Source: Sulfitobacter sp. SK011
GTDB lineage: Bacteria > Pseudomonadota > Alphaproteobacteria > Rhodobacterales > Rhodobacteraceae
Direction of reading: 5' to 3'
DNA: 64,000 bases
Assembly (NCBI RefSeq): GCF_003352065.1
Contig: NZ_CP025803.1
Coordinates: 2,583,574 to 2,647,573 of the forward strand
Under the pieces are notes generated by a model. It worked only from the letters and a program-made list of their open reading frames with translations, made no database searches and had not been told where the DNA came from. This document shows, one piece after another, positions 43,681-53,982 of the stretch; the first letter of the stretch is position 1, and each line of letters begins with the position of its first letter. The position numbers were made by a program, and so were the translations under genes.

Positions 43681-45522
43681 ATGGCCAAAGGCTCTAGCAT
43701 TTCAAAAACCGCTGTTTGGATCCTTATGGGTCTGCTGATCCTTGGCCTCGGCGGCTTTGGGGCGGTCAATCTGTCTGGTAATGTCCGCAGCATCGGCACC
43801 GTAGGCGACAAAATCATTCCAATTGACCAATACGCCCGCGACCTGTCTCAGGAAATCCGCGCCATTGAGGCGCAAACAGGTCAGCAACTGCCGTTTGCAC
43901 AGGCCCAGCAGATCGGACTTGATCGCGCCGTCTTGCAACGTTTGGTGCGCAACCGCGCATTGGACCACGAGGCGGCAACACTTGGCCTGTCCATCGGTGA
44001 CGAATCCTTGCGACAGGAAATCATCCAAATCGCCGCCTTTCAGGGCATTGATGGCGAATTCGACCGCGAGGGATACCGCTTTGCCCTGCAACAGGCTGGC
44101 CAGAGCGAAGCCGAGTTTGAAACCAGCCTGCGCGAGGAAGCCTCCCGCACCTTGCTTCAGCGTGCGGTGATCGGCAGCATAAAGATGCCTGAAGCCTATG
44201 CAAGAACCCTGGTGAACTATGTCAACGAAAAGCGCAGCTTTACATGGACCTCCCTTTCTGCCGAGGATCTGACCGCCCCCATTGGCACCCCCACCGACGC
44301 AGATCTGCGTGCTTTTTATGACGAAAACACTGATCAGTTCATGCTGCCTGCGACCAAGATGATCACCTATGCGTGGCTGTCCCCCGATGCGATGATCGAC
44401 GACATCGAAGTGCCGCAGGAAGAATTGCAGCAGGCGTATGATGACCGCGCAGATGAATATATCCAGCCCGAGCGTCGATTGGTTGAACGTCTGGCCTTTG
44501 CCGATCAGGAAGCCGCAGATCGGGCCGCCGCGTCATTGGAAGTGGACGGCACGACCTTCAACGCTTTGGTGCAGGAACGCGGGCTGGAACTGTCTGATGT
44601 TGATTTGGGTGATGTGAGCAAGTCCGATCTGAATGCTGCGGGTGACGCGGTATTTGCCGCCGAAGTCGGGGATATTGTCGGGCCACTGGCCAGTGATCTT
44701 GGGCCCGCGCTTTTCCGCGTGAACGGGGTTCTGCCCGCACAAAACGTCACATTTGAAGAGGCCAAGGCCGACCTGCAAGGTGAACTGGCCACCGCCCGTG
44801 CGGTACGCACAGTCGAGGCCCGTGCGCAGGATCTCGATGATCAGCTTGCTGGCGGGGCCACATTGGAACAACTGGCCGAAGAGACTAAAATGACCCTCGG
44901 CGCGATTGCCTGGACCCAGGACAGCAGCGATGGCATTGCCGGATATGGCGATTTTCGGCAGGAAGCGGCAGCGCTGTCCGCCGGGGATTTCCCAAAAATC
45001 AACCAACTCGATGATGGCGGTATCTATGCCATGCGTCTTGACGAAGAATTGCCAGAACGCCCCGAACCTTTTGAAGACGCCAAAGGCGCTGTGCGCACCG
45101 CATGGCAGGCAGAGCAGACCGTTCAACAGCTGAATGCGCAAGCCACGGCCCTGCTGACGTCCCTTGGCAGCGATGCGTCGTTCGAAGCGGCGGGCCTTGA
45201 TGCCGTGATCGAACAGGACCAGACCCGCAATGGCTTTATCGAGGGCACGCCAGAGAATTTCATGAGCGAAGTCTTTGCCATGAACGTGGGCGATGTGACG
45301 GTGCTGCCCGGCGATGGTAGCGTCGTAATCGTTCGGTTGGACAGCGTCACAGCCGCCGGCGACAGCGCCGCCAACGCCGCCCTGCTGGAACAGGTTTCAC
45401 AACAACTGAACCAGACGCTGGCTCAGGATATCTTTGCCATTTATTCCGATGACGTGGTGCGCCGTGCCGGTCCACAAATCGACCAGCGCGCCGTTCAGGC
45501 CGTGCATGTCAACTTTCCCTAG
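43681..45522 (+). CDS. PpiD/SurA-type periplasmic peptidyl-prolyl isomerase
   Basis: A 613-residue membrane-anchored foldase. One N-terminal helix (ISKTAVWILMGLLILGLGGF) is followed by a SurA_N-like chaperone region (LDRAVLQRLVRNRALDHEAA, FALQQAGQSEAEFETSLREE). Then come two parvulin-like segments (ERRLVERLAFADQEAADRAA; VFAAEVGDIVGPLASDLGPA) and a helical C-terminal part. It helps fold exported proteins at the outer face of the inner membrane. An AAAAGGGACG site precedes the ATG. The earlier open frame overlaps the aminotransferase and was rejected. It precedes trpE by 9 bp. Confidence 0.87.
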   Translation: MAKGSSISKTAVWILMGLLILGLGGFGAVNLSGNVRSIGTVGDKIIPIDQYARDLSQEIRAIEAQTGQQLPFAQAQQIGLDRAVLQRLVRNRALDHEAATLGLSIGDESLRQEIIQIAAFQGIDGEFDREGYRFALQQAGQSEAEFETSLREEASRTLLQRAVIGSIKMPEAYARTLVNYVNEKRSFTWTSLSAEDLTAPIGTPTDADLRAFYDENTDQFMLPATKMITYAWLSPDAMIDDIEVPQEELQQAYDDRADEYIQPERRLVERLAFADQEAADRAAASLEVDGTTFNALVQERGLELSDVDLGDVSKSDLNAAGDAVFAAEVGDIVGPLASDLGPALFRVNGVLPAQNVTFEEAKADLQGELATARAVRTVEARAQDLDDQLAGGATLEQLAEETKMTLGAIAWTQDSSDGIAGYGDFRQEAAALSAGDFPKINQLDDGGIYAMRLDEELPERPEPFEDAKGAVRTAWQAEQTVQQLNAQATALLTSLGSDASFEAAGLDAVIEQDQTRNGFIEGTPENFMSEVFAMNVGDVTVLPGDGSVVIVRLDSVTAAGDSAANAALLEQVSQQLNQTLAQDIFAIYSDDVVRRAGPQIDQRAVQAVHVNFP

Positions 45523-45531
45523 GCAAAACCA

Positions 45532-47043
45532 ATGGCCCTGACCCCAGATTTCAGCACATTTGAGGCCGCCTATTCATCCGGGCAAAACCAGATTGTCTAT
45601 ACCCGCCTTGCCGCTGACATCGACACGCCGGTGTCACTGATGCTGAAACTCACCGGGGCTGCTGAAAACGCTTTTGTGCTTGAATCCGTGACGGGGGGCG
45701 AAGTGCGCGGGCGCTATTCGATCATCGGGATGAAACCTGATCTGATCTGGCGTTGCCGTGGCAAAGCATCAGCCATCAACCGCGCCGCGCGCTATGATGC
45801 GGACGCGTTTGAGGACGTGCCGGGCAATCCGCTCGACACCCTGCGCGCGGTAATAGCTGAATCGCGGATCGAGCTGCCCGATGACCTGCCTCAGGCCGCT
45901 GCGGGGCTTTTTGGCTATCTCGGCTATGACATGATCCGGCTGGTTGAACATCTGCCGGACGTGAACCCCGATCCCTTGGGTCTGCCGGATGCGCAGATGC
46001 TGCGCCCCTCGGTGATCGCCGTTCTTGACGGCGTCAAGGGCGAGGTCACGCTGGTGTCGCCCGCATGGGTCAGGGATGGCCAGTCGGCGCGTGCGGCCTA
46101 TGCCCAGGCGGCAGAGCGGGTGATGGATGCGGTCCGTGATCTGGAGCGAAGCCTGCCCGACACCAGCCGCGATTTGGGTGATGCGGCGGATGCCCCGGAG
46201 CCGGTCAGCAATTTCACCAAGGATGCCTACAAAGCTGCCGTTGAAAAGGCCCGGGACTATATCGTTGCGGGGGATATTTTTCAGGTCGTGCCAAGCCAAC
46301 GCTGGGCGCAGGGGTTCACCCAACCGCCCTTTGCGCTTTACCGCAGTCTGCGCCGCACCAACCCGTCGCCTTTCATGTTCTATTTCAACTTCGGCGGCTT
46401 CCATGTGGTCGGGGCCTCGCCCGAGATTCTGGTGCGTGTTTTTGGCAATGAAGTCACCATTCGCCCCATCGCCGGCACCCGTCCGCGCGGGACAACGCCG
46501 GAGGAAGACCGCGCGCTTGAGGCCGATCTGATGGCCGACCAAAAAGAACTGGCCGAGCACCTGATGCTGCTTGATCTGGGCCGCAACGACGTGGGCAGGG
46601 TTGCCAAGATCGGCACTGTACGCCCCACCGAAGAATTCATCGTTGAACGCTATAGCCACGTGATGCACATCGTTTCAAACGTGGTGGGCGAGCTGAAAGA
46701 GGGCTGCGACGCGCTTGATGCCTTCTTTGCAGGCATGCCTGCGGGTACGGTATCAGGGGCACCCAAGGTCCGCGCGATGGAGATTATCGACGAACTCGAA
46801 CCCGAAAAACGCGGGATTTACGGCGGCGGTGTCGGATATTTCAGCGCCGGTGGCGACATGGACATGTGTATTGCGCTGCGCACCGCGGTGATCAAGGGCG
46901 AAACATTGTACATTCAGGCGGGCGGCGGCGTGGTCTATGACAGCGATGCAGAGGCTGAATATATGGAAACCGTGCATAAATCCAACGCCATCCGCCGCGC
47001 CGCCGCCGATGCCGCGCGCTTTGACGGGTCGGGGCGCAACTGA
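45532..47043 (+). CDS. trpE: Anthranilate synthase component I
   Basis: A 503-residue chorismate-binding enzyme. The N-terminal domain has the feedback region VSLMLKLTGAAENAFVLESV; the catalytic part has GDIFQVVPSQRW, PSPFMFYFNFGGFHVVGASP, IAGTRPRGTTPEEDRALEAD, LLDLGRNDVGRVAKIG and VSGAPKVRAMEIIDELEPEK. It makes anthranilate from chorismate with ammonia from TrpG. TrpG, TrpD and TrpC are encoded further on, interrupted by three unrelated genes. It follows the PpiD-like gene by 9 bp. Confidence 0.95.
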   Translation: MALTPDFSTFEAAYSSGQNQIVYTRLAADIDTPVSLMLKLTGAAENAFVLESVTGGEVRGRYSIIGMKPDLIWRCRGKASAINRAARYDADAFEDVPGNPLDTLRAVIAESRIELPDDLPQAAAGLFGYLGYDMIRLVEHLPDVNPDPLGLPDAQMLRPSVIAVLDGVKGEVTLVSPAWVRDGQSARAAYAQAAERVMDAVRDLERSLPDTSRDLGDAADAPEPVSNFTKDAYKAAVEKARDYIVAGDIFQVVPSQRWAQGFTQPPFALYRSLRRTNPSPFMFYFNFGGFHVVGASPEILVRVFGNEVTIRPIAGTRPRGTTPEEDRALEADLMADQKELAEHLMLLDLGRNDVGRVAKIGTVRPTEEFIVERYSHVMHIVSNVVGELKEGCDALDAFFAGMPAGTVSGAPKVRAMEIIDELEPEKRGIYGGGVGYFSAGGDMDMCIALRTAVIKGETLYIQAGGGVVYDSDAEAEYMETVHKSNAIRRAAADAARFDGSGRN

Positions 47044-47045
47044 TC

Positions 47046-48086
47046 GTGCCCGCCCCACAACCCTTTGAGATCGCAGGTCACCGGGTTGAACGCGGCACCC
47101 GCAAATCCATCACTCTGCCTGTCTCGATCCTGCCCGATCACACGCCCATCGGTCTGTCGCTTGAGGTGCACCACGGCAAACGGCCCGGCCCCACGTTGTT
47201 TGTCAGCGCTGCGGTTCATGGGGACGAAGTAATCGGTGTTGAAATCGTGCGCCGCCTGCTGCGCGCGCCGCAATTGGCATCGCTGCGGGGCACATTGATT
47301 GTGGTTCCGGTTGTCAACTCCTTTGGCTTTCTCAGTCGCTCGCGGTATCTGCCTGACCGCCGCGACCTGAACCGCTGTTTTCCGGGCTCTCCGACAGGGT
47401 CGCTTGGGTCCCGGCTTGCCCATATCTTTCTGAACGATGTCGTGCTGCGCTGCGACTTTGGCATTGACCTGCATTCCGCCGCGATCCACCGCACCAATCT
47501 GCCGCAAGTGCGCGTGTCACCCTCTGACAAGGTCACCGCTCAGATGGCAATTGATTTTGGTGCGCCGGTCGTGCTGACATCGCCCCTGCGTGATGGATCA
47601 TTGCGCGCGGTGGCGGCCAAAAATGGCACGCCAATTCTGCTTTATGAGGCTGGTGAAGGCTTGCGGTTCGATGAAATGGCCGTGCGCGCGGGACTTGCAG
47701 GCATCCTGCGGGTGATGCGCGGCCAAGACATGCTGCCTGCCAAAGGCATTGCCCGCGCCAAGGTTGCACCGCATGTCTGCACGTCTTCAAGCTGGCTGCG
47801 CGCCCCGGCGGGTGGTCTGCTGCGCACGTTCCGGGCCGAGGGCGAAACGGTAGAAGAAGGCGACGTGCTGGCGACAGTCTCGGACCCCTTTGGCGAGGTC
47901 GAAACCAATCTGCTTGCCCCGACTGCAGGCATCCTGATCGGCCGCGCGATATTGCCGGTGGTCAACGAAGGCGATGCAGTCTTTCACCTCGCCCGCCTCA
48001 GCCCGCGCGCGGTGGAAGCCACGGTGGATGATCTGGCCACACAGTTGGAAACCGATCCGCTGTTTGATGAAGACGAGATTATCTGA
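47046..48086 (+). CDS. Succinylglutamate desuccinylase/aspartoacylase family (M14-like) protein
   Basis: A 346-residue zinc carboxypeptidase-like protein. The zinc ligands are in AAVHGDEVIGVEIVRRLL (His and Glu) and GIDLHSAAIHR (His). DRRDLNRCFPG is the substrate-binding Arg/Asn segment. LLYEAGEGLRFDEMAV holds the catalytic Glu. The C-terminus is a barrel-sandwich domain (VCTSSSWLRAPAGGLLRTFR, EGETVEEGDVLATVSDP). It probably deacylates or hydrolyses an N-acyl amino acid or a related amide. GTG start at 47046, 2 bp after trpE. Confidence 0.85.
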   Translation: MPAPQPFEIAGHRVERGTRKSITLPVSILPDHTPIGLSLEVHHGKRPGPTLFVSAAVHGDEVIGVEIVRRLLRAPQLASLRGTLIVVPVVNSFGFLSRSRYLPDRRDLNRCFPGSPTGSLGSRLAHIFLNDVVLRCDFGIDLHSAAIHRTNLPQVRVSPSDKVTAQMAIDFGAPVVLTSPLRDGSLRAVAAKNGTPILLYEAGEGLRFDEMAVRAGLAGILRVMRGQDMLPAKGIARAKVAPHVCTSSSWLRAPAGGLLRTFRAEGETVEEGDVLATVSDPFGEVETNLLAPTAGILIGRAILPVVNEGDAVFHLARLSPRAVEATVDDLATQLETDPLFDEDEII

Positions 48087-48113
48087 AGGGTGTCAGGCAC
48101 CCCAAATTCGCGA

Positions 48114-48977
48114 TCACTTCGGCCAAAGCACCAGATCGGCGACAAGGCCCGCATGGTCAGATCCCAGCAGCGGACGCATTTCCAACGACCCTCCGCCCGG
48201 GGCAAGCACCATATCAATCGGCAACGGTATATTTCTCAGATGCAGTGTCGCACGCGCCGGACCTGCCAATTGGGTGCCTGTTAATGCCGCGATCCTGCCA
48301 ACCCTGCCCGACCAAGGAACAATGTTAAAGTCACCCGCAACGATAACCGGGCCATCAAGTTCTGACAGCAGTGATATCGCATCCTTTTCATTCTCAGAAC
48401 TGTCATGCGGCCAAGGCCAGGGAATATGCGCAGAGGCAACCCAGACCCGTTGACCCTTTAGCAGGATCGGCGCGGCCAGCACTGCACGCGAATCGGAGCA
48501 TATAGGATCACCGTCAAACGGAAGCCGAGACGCCAGAGCAATGCCGCTCCACCGTGAAAACCTGCACACATACTGGTGCGGAAATTCCGCTTTCAACTGT
48601 TGAAGCGCCGGGTTGTTGTGCACCGAGACCTCCTGAAGCATGACAACGTCGACATTCGCAGCCTCTATGTCCGCGACCACCGCAGAAAATTCCTTGTTAC
48701 CGAACCAGAGGTTCTTGGAATAAACCCGGATGTCTCCGCCTGACTTCTGCGGCAGAAAGGAAACTGCAACCGTTGAAATTGCCAGCAGCGCGATGGTCCC
48801 AAAGGCAAATCTGAGCGTGAGAGAACGCGCAACGAAAATGCCCAGAATGCAGATTATCCCGAATACCGGCCTTCCAATGGCGACGGTATCCGCGCCACGG
48901 TGAAATTGGCCAAGGTAGCCAACAATAACGAGCAAAGCCGCTATTGATATCAAGCCAAGGAAAGCTTTGCGCACCAT
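48114..48977 (-). CDS. Membrane-anchored endonuclease/exonuclease/phosphatase family protein
   Basis: About 287 residues. Three N-terminal membrane helices (KAFLGLISIAALLVIVGYLG; FGIICILGIFVARSLTLRFA; IALLAISTVAVSFL) precede a periplasmic EEP domain: IRVYSKNLWFGNKEF, VDVVMLQEVSVHNNPALQQL, SAHIPWPWPHDSSENE, VIVAGDFNIVPWSGRVG and a final LGSDHAGLVADLVLW. The family cleaves phosphodiesters; the placement outside the inner membrane suggests nucleic acid or lipid head groups. An ATG 11 codons earlier (49010) is possible, but the one at 48977 has AGG near it. Confidence 0.82.
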   Translation of the reverse strand: MVRKAFLGLISIAALLVIVGYLGQFHRGADTVAIGRPVFGIICILGIFVARSLTLRFAFGTIALLAISTVAVSFLPQKSGGDIRVYSKNLWFGNKEFSAVVADIEAANVDVVMLQEVSVHNNPALQQLKAEFPHQYVCRFSRWSGIALASRLPFDGDPICSDSRAVLAAPILLKGQRVWVASAHIPWPWPHDSSENEKDAISLLSELDGPVIVAGDFNIVPWSGRVGRIAALTGTQLAGPARATLHLRNIPLPIDMVLAPGGGSLEMRPLLGSDHAGLVADLVLWPK

Positions 48978-49114
48978 GTGACCTGTTTCCAATGAATTCC
49001 TGCCGACCATCTGAGTATCTCAGTTAGAACACAACCGGTAGTCGAAAATATGGCACCAATCAGGGTGCGCGCTCGTGCGCTCAGACCAGACAGCTGCCAT
49101 ATCGGAGACGCCCC

Positions 49115-50734
49115 TCATTCCGACCGCTGCAACACCGCCGATATCGGGGCCAATGACACCTTTCCCGCGCGGTCCTGCAAGCCCCAAAGCAGCAGCGCCG
49201 ATATCGTATCCGGGCGCAGACGGCCCAGCATGATCACGGCCCCTTCCTGATTTGCCCGAAAGGCGGCCTGATCCAGAAACCGCCGGATCACCTGCGCGGT
49301 TTGGTCCTTGCTGTCAAAATCACGGAACACCGGATCGGCGGGCACGCCTTTTTTGCGGGCAAGCTTGGGCATGGTGTTCAGCCCCTTGTCCTGGGTGATC
49401 AACCCATGCCCTGTTTGCGCCAGAATCTCGGTCACCTGATCGGCCACACCGCGTGACCCTTGCAAGCCACCCTTGGTGCCTTCGAGCACCCCGACAACTT
49501 CAGGCAGTTTGGACAATATCACACCAAAGGTGGTTTCCGCATCCACCGGTGCCGCCCCTTCGGGCAGATCAACCATCGCCAGAACCTCAAATCCTTCATT
49601 TCGGTAGAGCGCCATACGTTCAGCCGCATCGTCCAGACTGCTGTCTACCGCAAAGCTAAGCGGATAGGGAAAGCTGCGCAGCGCAGCTATACCGGCGCTT
49701 CCGGAAGTAAGCGAACTGCCATCGTCAATCAGAACGATACCCATCAGGGGTTTGTTGTCAGGGTTATCAAACGCCTGCGCGAAAGCATCAATCGGCAGCG
49801 CATTTTCGCCCACCTGCCCCGCAACACCCTCCGCTGGTGCATCAATTGGCACAGCACCTTCGGCTGCCGCATCATTATTGGTCAGGCGATTGACGACAAC
49901 GCCGCCACTGCGCTCTGTCAGTGACACAGCGGGTTTTCCAATGGCCGGGCGCGCAGAGGCTGGCGTGCCCTCTGCTTCGTTGGCCGCTTCGGTTTGTGGT
50001 GCCTCCGGCGCTTTTGGAATTGGCAAAATCACGATGGGTGGCGGGTCCACCGCAGTGACCGCAGGTTCTGCTACCGCAGGTTCCGCTACTGCAGGATCAA
50101 CGGGTGCATCCCGTTCTGGAACCACGGCAGTTGCAACCTGTGCGGCTTCTTCTGCCGGAGCAGGATCGCTGATGCCCTCTTCAGCCACGGGCAGCACCGG
50201 CCCAGGATCAATCGCGTCTTCGTTGGATGGTTGCGCAGGCGCATCAAAGGCCCCCTCAACGACCTCAGCCAGCGGCGCGGGCGGCTGTGCAGGTTCTGTG
50301 CTGATGGACAGATCATCCGCCGCTGCCGGTGCCATCGGGGCAAGCGCTTGCGGGTTCGGCAACACAGGGTCATCGCCTTGAGGAACAGCGCCACCCAAGT
50401 CTGACCCAACAGCAGGCGTTTGCAGATCATCTGCGGCACCTGTTTGGGGGATCGCAGCGGGGGTCACGGTATCAGCGTTGATCCCGGCAAGGGTATCTGG
50501 TTCCGGTGCCGAAGTTTGCACGCCGACCTGACCCGTCACTGGCGCACGGTCGGCATTGCTGCTTTGTTCACCGCTGCCGGGTTCAGCAATCTGTGTCGGC
50601 GCAACGGCCTCAGCCGGTGCCGCATCGCTGACCTCAGGTGGCATTGGCAGGGGTGCCAGCACGGATGCCACCCCACCTACCCCAACACTTACAATTCCGC
50701 CCCAAAGAACGCCGCTCAAGAATCCGCGTGCCAT
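49115..50734 (-). CDS. Divergent polysaccharide deacetylase (YibQ/DUF610-like) with long disordered region
   Basis: A 539-residue protein. The N-terminus has a membrane helix (MARGFLSGVLWGGIVSVGVG). About 290 residues of Ala/Pro/Glu/Val-rich, probably unstructured sequence follow. The C-terminal third is a divergent polysaccharide deacetylase domain: PLMGIVLIDDGSSLTSGSAG, PYPLSFAVDSSLDDAAERMA, EVLAMVDLPEGAAPVDAETT, LARKKGVPADPVFRDFDSKD. Relatives are periplasmic and often sit next to cell-division or peptidase genes; their activity is unproven. GCAGGAGAATG precedes the start. It is divergent from trpG and contains a short tandem repeat. Confidence 0.83.
   Translation of the reverse strand: MARGFLSGVLWGGIVSVGVGGVASVLAPLPMPPEVSDAAPAEAVAPTQIAEPGSGEQSSNADRAPVTGQVGVQTSAPEPDTLAGINADTVTPAAIPQTGAADDLQTPAVGSDLGGAVPQGDDPVLPNPQALAPMAPAAADDLSISTEPAQPPAPLAEVVEGAFDAPAQPSNEDAIDPGPVLPVAEEGISDPAPAEEAAQVATAVVPERDAPVDPAVAEPAVAEPAVTAVDPPPIVILPIPKAPEAPQTEAANEAEGTPASARPAIGKPAVSLTERSGGVVVNRLTNNDAAAEGAVPIDAPAEGVAGQVGENALPIDAFAQAFDNPDNKPLMGIVLIDDGSSLTSGSAGIAALRSFPYPLSFAVDSSLDDAAERMALYRNEGFEVLAMVDLPEGAAPVDAETTFGVILSKLPEVVGVLEGTKGGLQGSRGVADQVTEILAQTGHGLITQDKGLNTMPKLARKKGVPADPVFRDFDSKDQTAQVIRRFLDQAAFRANQEGAVIMLGRLRPDTISALLLWGLQDRAGKVSLAPISAVLQRSE
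50061..50100. repeat. 15-bp tandem repeat inside the deacetylase gene
   Basis: GCAGGTTCTGCTACC (50061-50075) is followed by GCAGGTTCCGCTACT (50076-50090) and by a third partial copy starting GCAGGATCA. It encodes repeated five-residue units AVAEP on the minus strand within the disordered region, so it is likely to vary in copy number between strains. Confidence 0.6.
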
Positions 50735-50912
50735 GTGTGCATTCTCCTGCTGTCTGCTTCCGCGCGTGACGCGGCCTTCTGCCCTTTGCCGGCTTTTCGG
50801 TTGCACTCTTGACGTACGCGCGCAAGCCTGAACATGTGTGGCACGACATATACGCTGCCTTGCCGGCGTTTCTCTAGTCCTAATGCCTGGCCCAAAGACA
50901 AAGATTTGCCCA

Positions 50913-51494
50913 TTGTTGCTGCTCATAGATAACTACGACAGTTTTACCTACAACCTCGTGCACTATTTAGGGGCGTTGGGGGCCGATGTCGCGGTGCACC
51001 GCAACGATACGCTAAGTGTTGCCGATGCGATGGCGATGAAACCTGCTGGTATATTACTGTCCCCGGGCCCCTGCGATCCTGATCAGGCGGGCATTTGCCT
51101 TGAGTTGACCCTCGCGGCGGCAAAGGCGCGGCTGCCGTTGCTGGGGGTCTGTCTGGGACATCAGAGCCTTGGACAGGCGTTTGGCGGCAAGGTCGTGCGC
51201 GCAGGCGACATCGTTCATGGCAAATTGGGCCAGATGCACCACGACAGCACCGGTGTTTTCGCAGGGCTGCCCAGCCCTTTCGCAGCAACGCGGTATCATT
51301 CGCTGGTGGTGGAACGCGAAAGTTTGCCTGCGTGCTTAAGGGTCAACGCCACCCTGCAGGATGGCACGATCATGGGCCTGCAACACCGCGAATTACCCCT
51401 GCACGGCGTTCAGTTTCACCCGGAATCGATCCGGTCCGAGCACGGGTTTGCGCTGCTGCAAAACTTCCTCAACGAGATGAAGGTCCCTGCATGA
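50913..51494 (+). CDS. trpG: Anthranilate synthase component II (glutamine amidotransferase)
   Basis: About 193 residues of class I amidotransferase. It starts [20 protein letters not shown], has the nucleophile Cys in [18 protein letters not shown] and the His-Glu pair in [14 protein letters not shown]. It supplies ammonia to TrpE. The family start [11 protein letters not shown] aligns with a TTG at 50913; no ATG lies at that position. An ATG at 50883 would add 10 unusual residues, so the exact start is uncertain. The stop overlaps trpD by 4 bp. Confidence 0.92.
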   Translation: MLLLIDNYDSFTYNLVHYLGALGADVAVHRNDTLSVADAMAMKPAGILLSPGPCDPDQAGICLELTLAAAKARLPLLGVCLGHQSLGQAFGGKVVRAGDIVHGKLGQMHHDSTGVFAGLPSPFAATRYHSLVVERESLPACLRVNATLQDGTIMGLQHRELPLHGVQFHPESIRSEHGFALLQNFLNEMKVPA

Positions 51495-52507
51495 GTGATG
51501 CACTGAAACCCCTGATTGATGCGTCTGCAAATGGCCCGCTGACCCGGCAACAGGCCGCTGAAGCGTTTGAGATTCTGTTCGAGGGCGAAGCCACGCCAAG
51601 CCAGATCGGTGGATTTCTGATGGCGCTGCGCACGCGCGGTGAAACGGTAGATGAATACGCCGCTGCCGCCAGCGTCATGCGTGCCAAATGCCACAAAGTC
51701 GTGGCACCCAAAGGCGCGATGGACATTGTCGGCACGGGCGGCGACGGCAAGGGCACTTTGAACATCTCGACCGCAACGGCATTTGTTGTGGCGGGTGCGG
51801 GCGTCGTGGTGGCCAAACACGGCAACCGCAACCTGTCCTCCAAATCCGGTGCCGCAGATGCGCTGACGCAAATGGGCCTGAACGTCATGGTCGGCCCAAA
51901 AATCGTCGAGCGCGAATTGGCCGAGGTCGGCATCGGCTTTATGATGGCCCCGATGCATCACCCTGCGATTGCCCATGTGATGCCGACGCGGTCAGAATTG
52001 GGCACGCGCACAATCTTTAATATATTGGGGCCATTGACCAACCCTGCGGGCGTCAAACGGCAACTGACCGGGGCCTATCGCCGTGACCTGATCCGCCCGA
52101 TGGCCGAAACGCTGGACGCTCTGGGGTCCGAAAAGGCGTGGCTGGTTCACGGCTCCGATGGCACCGATGAGTTGACGATCACCGGCGTAAGCTGGGTCAG
52201 CGGATTGGACGACGGCACTGTGTCCGACTTTGAAATACACCCCGAAGATGCTGGCCTGCCCGTGCATCCATTTGAGGCAATTCAGGGCGGCACACCCGAA
52301 GAAAATGCACGTGATTTCAATGCGCTGCTGGACGGTGCGCCCTCTGCCTACCGCGACGCTGTGTTGCTGAACTCGGCGGCTGCTTTGGTGGTCGCCGATG
52401 CCGCACCCGACCTGAAAGCCGGGGTTGAGATGGCGCGCCACAGCATCGATTCCGGTGCCGCGCGCGACAAGATCACCCGCGTCGCAGCGGTCAGCCACAG
52501 CAAATGA
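51491..52507 (+). CDS. trpD: Anthranilate phosphoribosyltransferase
   Basis: A 338-residue protein. The PRPP loop is [20 protein letters not shown], the conserved [20 protein letters not shown] follows, then [20 protein letters not shown] and [20 protein letters not shown]. It joins anthranilate to PRPP. The start overlaps the trpG stop (ATGA), and its own stop overlaps the start of ung in the same way, so the three are translationally coupled. Confidence 0.95.
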   Translation: MSDALKPLIDASANGPLTRQQAAEAFEILFEGEATPSQIGGFLMALRTRGETVDEYAAAASVMRAKCHKVVAPKGAMDIVGTGGDGKGTLNISTATAFVVAGAGVVVAKHGNRNLSSKSGAADALTQMGLNVMVGPKIVERELAEVGIGFMMAPMHHPAIAHVMPTRSELGTRTIFNILGPLTNPAGVKRQLTGAYRRDLIRPMAETLDALGSEKAWLVHGSDGTDELTITGVSWVSGLDDGTVSDFEIHPEDAGLPVHPFEAIQGGTPEENARDFNALLDGAPSAYRDAVLLNSAAALVVADAAPDLKAGVEMARHSIDSGAARDKITRVAAVSHSK

Positions 52508-53160
52508 AATTCGACCTCAGGCGGCTTGGAGACTGGGCCGACCTGCCCTTCTTTACCGAAAACCTGCCCCGTATTGAATCGGCGTTAACGGCGGATAAGC
52601 GGGTTATTTTCCCGCCGCAAGATCAGGTATTTACAGCGTTGGAAATGACCCAACCTGATGATGTAAAGGTCGTTATTCTGGGACAAGACCCGTATCACAC
52701 GCCCGGCAAGGCAGATGGTTTAGCCTTTTCCATCACCCGTGACTTTGGCGGACGATTGGACAGTTTAGGAAACATTTTCAAAGAGATGCAGAGCGATCTG
52801 GCCCTGACCCGCACCCGTACCGACCTTGGTGATTTGGCGGATCAAGGCGTGCTTTTGCTCAACACAATCCTCACGGTGCCGCAGGGCAAAGCGAAAGGCC
52901 ACGCCGCGCTCGGCTGGCAGGAACTGACGTCGCAAGTATTGGCCCGATTGGCCGACCGCCCTCGCGCCTATCTGCTTTGGGGAACCCCAGCGCACAAGGT
53001 CGCGCAGGATGTGGACGCCCAACAAAATCTCAAAATTGAGACCAAACACCCCTCGCCGCTGTCCGCATACGGTGGGTTTTTCGGCTCAAAGCCGTTCAGC
53101 CGCACCAATGCATGGTTGCAGGCGCAGGGCAGTCCCTGCATAAACTGGGGCAACCCATAA
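52504..53160 (+). CDS. ung: Uracil-DNA glycosylase, family 1
   Basis: A 218-residue protein with the catalytic water-activating motif [20 protein letters not shown] and the DNA-intercalation motif [20 protein letters not shown]. It removes uracil from DNA. It is inserted between trpD and trpC, with an ATGA overlap to trpD and 9 bp to trpC, so it should be expressed with tryptophan biosynthesis. I see no functional link. Confidence 0.94.
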   Translation: MKFDLRRLGDWADLPFFTENLPRIESALTADKRVIFPPQDQVFTALEMTQPDDVKVVILGQDPYHTPGKADGLAFSITRDFGGRLDSLGNIFKEMQSDLALTRTRTDLGDLADQGVLLLNTILTVPQGKAKGHAALGWQELTSQVLARLADRPRAYLLWGTPAHKVAQDVDAQQNLKIETKHPSPLSAYGGFFGSKPFSRTNAWLQAQGSPCINWGNP

Positions 53161-53169
53161 GAGAGCGTT

Positions 53170-53982
53170 ATGACCGACACCATTCTGGATAAGATCAAGG
53201 CCTATAAGCTGGAAGAAATTGCCGCCGACAAGGCTGCCAAGCCTCTTGAGGCGGTGATATCAGAGGCGAATGCAGCCCCCCCGGTGCGCCCCTTTGCCGA
53301 CGCCCTGCATGATGCATCCCGCGAAGGATACGGTCTGATTGCCGAGATCAAGAAGGCCAGCCCCTCCAAAGGATTGATTCGTGCCGACTTTGACCCCGCG
53401 ACCCTCGCCGCGGCCTATGCTGAGGGCGGCGCAACCTGTCTGTCCGTTCTGACGGACACCCCCAGTTTCCAAGGATCCAAAGACTATCTTGCCGAGGCCC
53501 GCGCCGCCTGCACACTTCCCGTACTGCGCAAGGATTTCATGTATGACACCTATCAGGTGGCCGAAGCACGCGCGCTGGGGGCCGATTGCATTTTGATCAT
53601 CATGGCGTCGGTGTCTGATGCCCAGGCGGCTGAACTGGAAGAGGCCGCGACGGAATGGGGCATGGACGCGCTGATCGAAGTGCACGACGCGGCCGAACTG
53701 GAGCGCGCAAGCAAACTTGAGAGCCGCCTTATCGGGATCAATAACCGAAACCTCAAGACCTTCGAAACCACGCTGGATACCACCCGCACCCTGTCAAAAA
53801 AGGTGCCTGCCGACCGCATGATCGTGTCGGAATCAGGGCTGAGCACACCCGAAGATCTGGCAAATCTGGCGATGTACGGTGCCCGGATATTCCTGATCGG
53901 CGAAAGCCTGATGCGGCAATCCGATGTCGAATTGGCGACCCGCGATCTATTGGCCAATCCGCTGACTGCCGGAGGGATGTGA
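53170..53982 (+). CDS. trpC: Indole-3-glycerol phosphate synthase
   Basis: A 270-residue TIM barrel. Catalytic parts are [68 protein letters not shown] and [20 protein letters not shown]. It closes the indole ring of tryptophan. The stop is immediately followed by the moaC start. Confidence 0.95.
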   Translation: MTDTILDKIKAYKLEEIAADKAAKPLEAVISEANAAPPVRPFADALHDASREGYGLIAEIKKASPSKGLIRADFDPATLAAAYAEGGATCLSVLTDTPSFQGSKDYLAEARAACTLPVLRKDFMYDTYQVAEARALGADCILIIMASVSDAQAAELEEAATEWGMDALIEVHDAAELERASKLESRLIGINNRNLKTFETTLDTTRTLSKKVPADRMIVSESGLSTPEDLANLAMYGARIFLIGESLMRQSDVELATRDLLANPLTAGGM

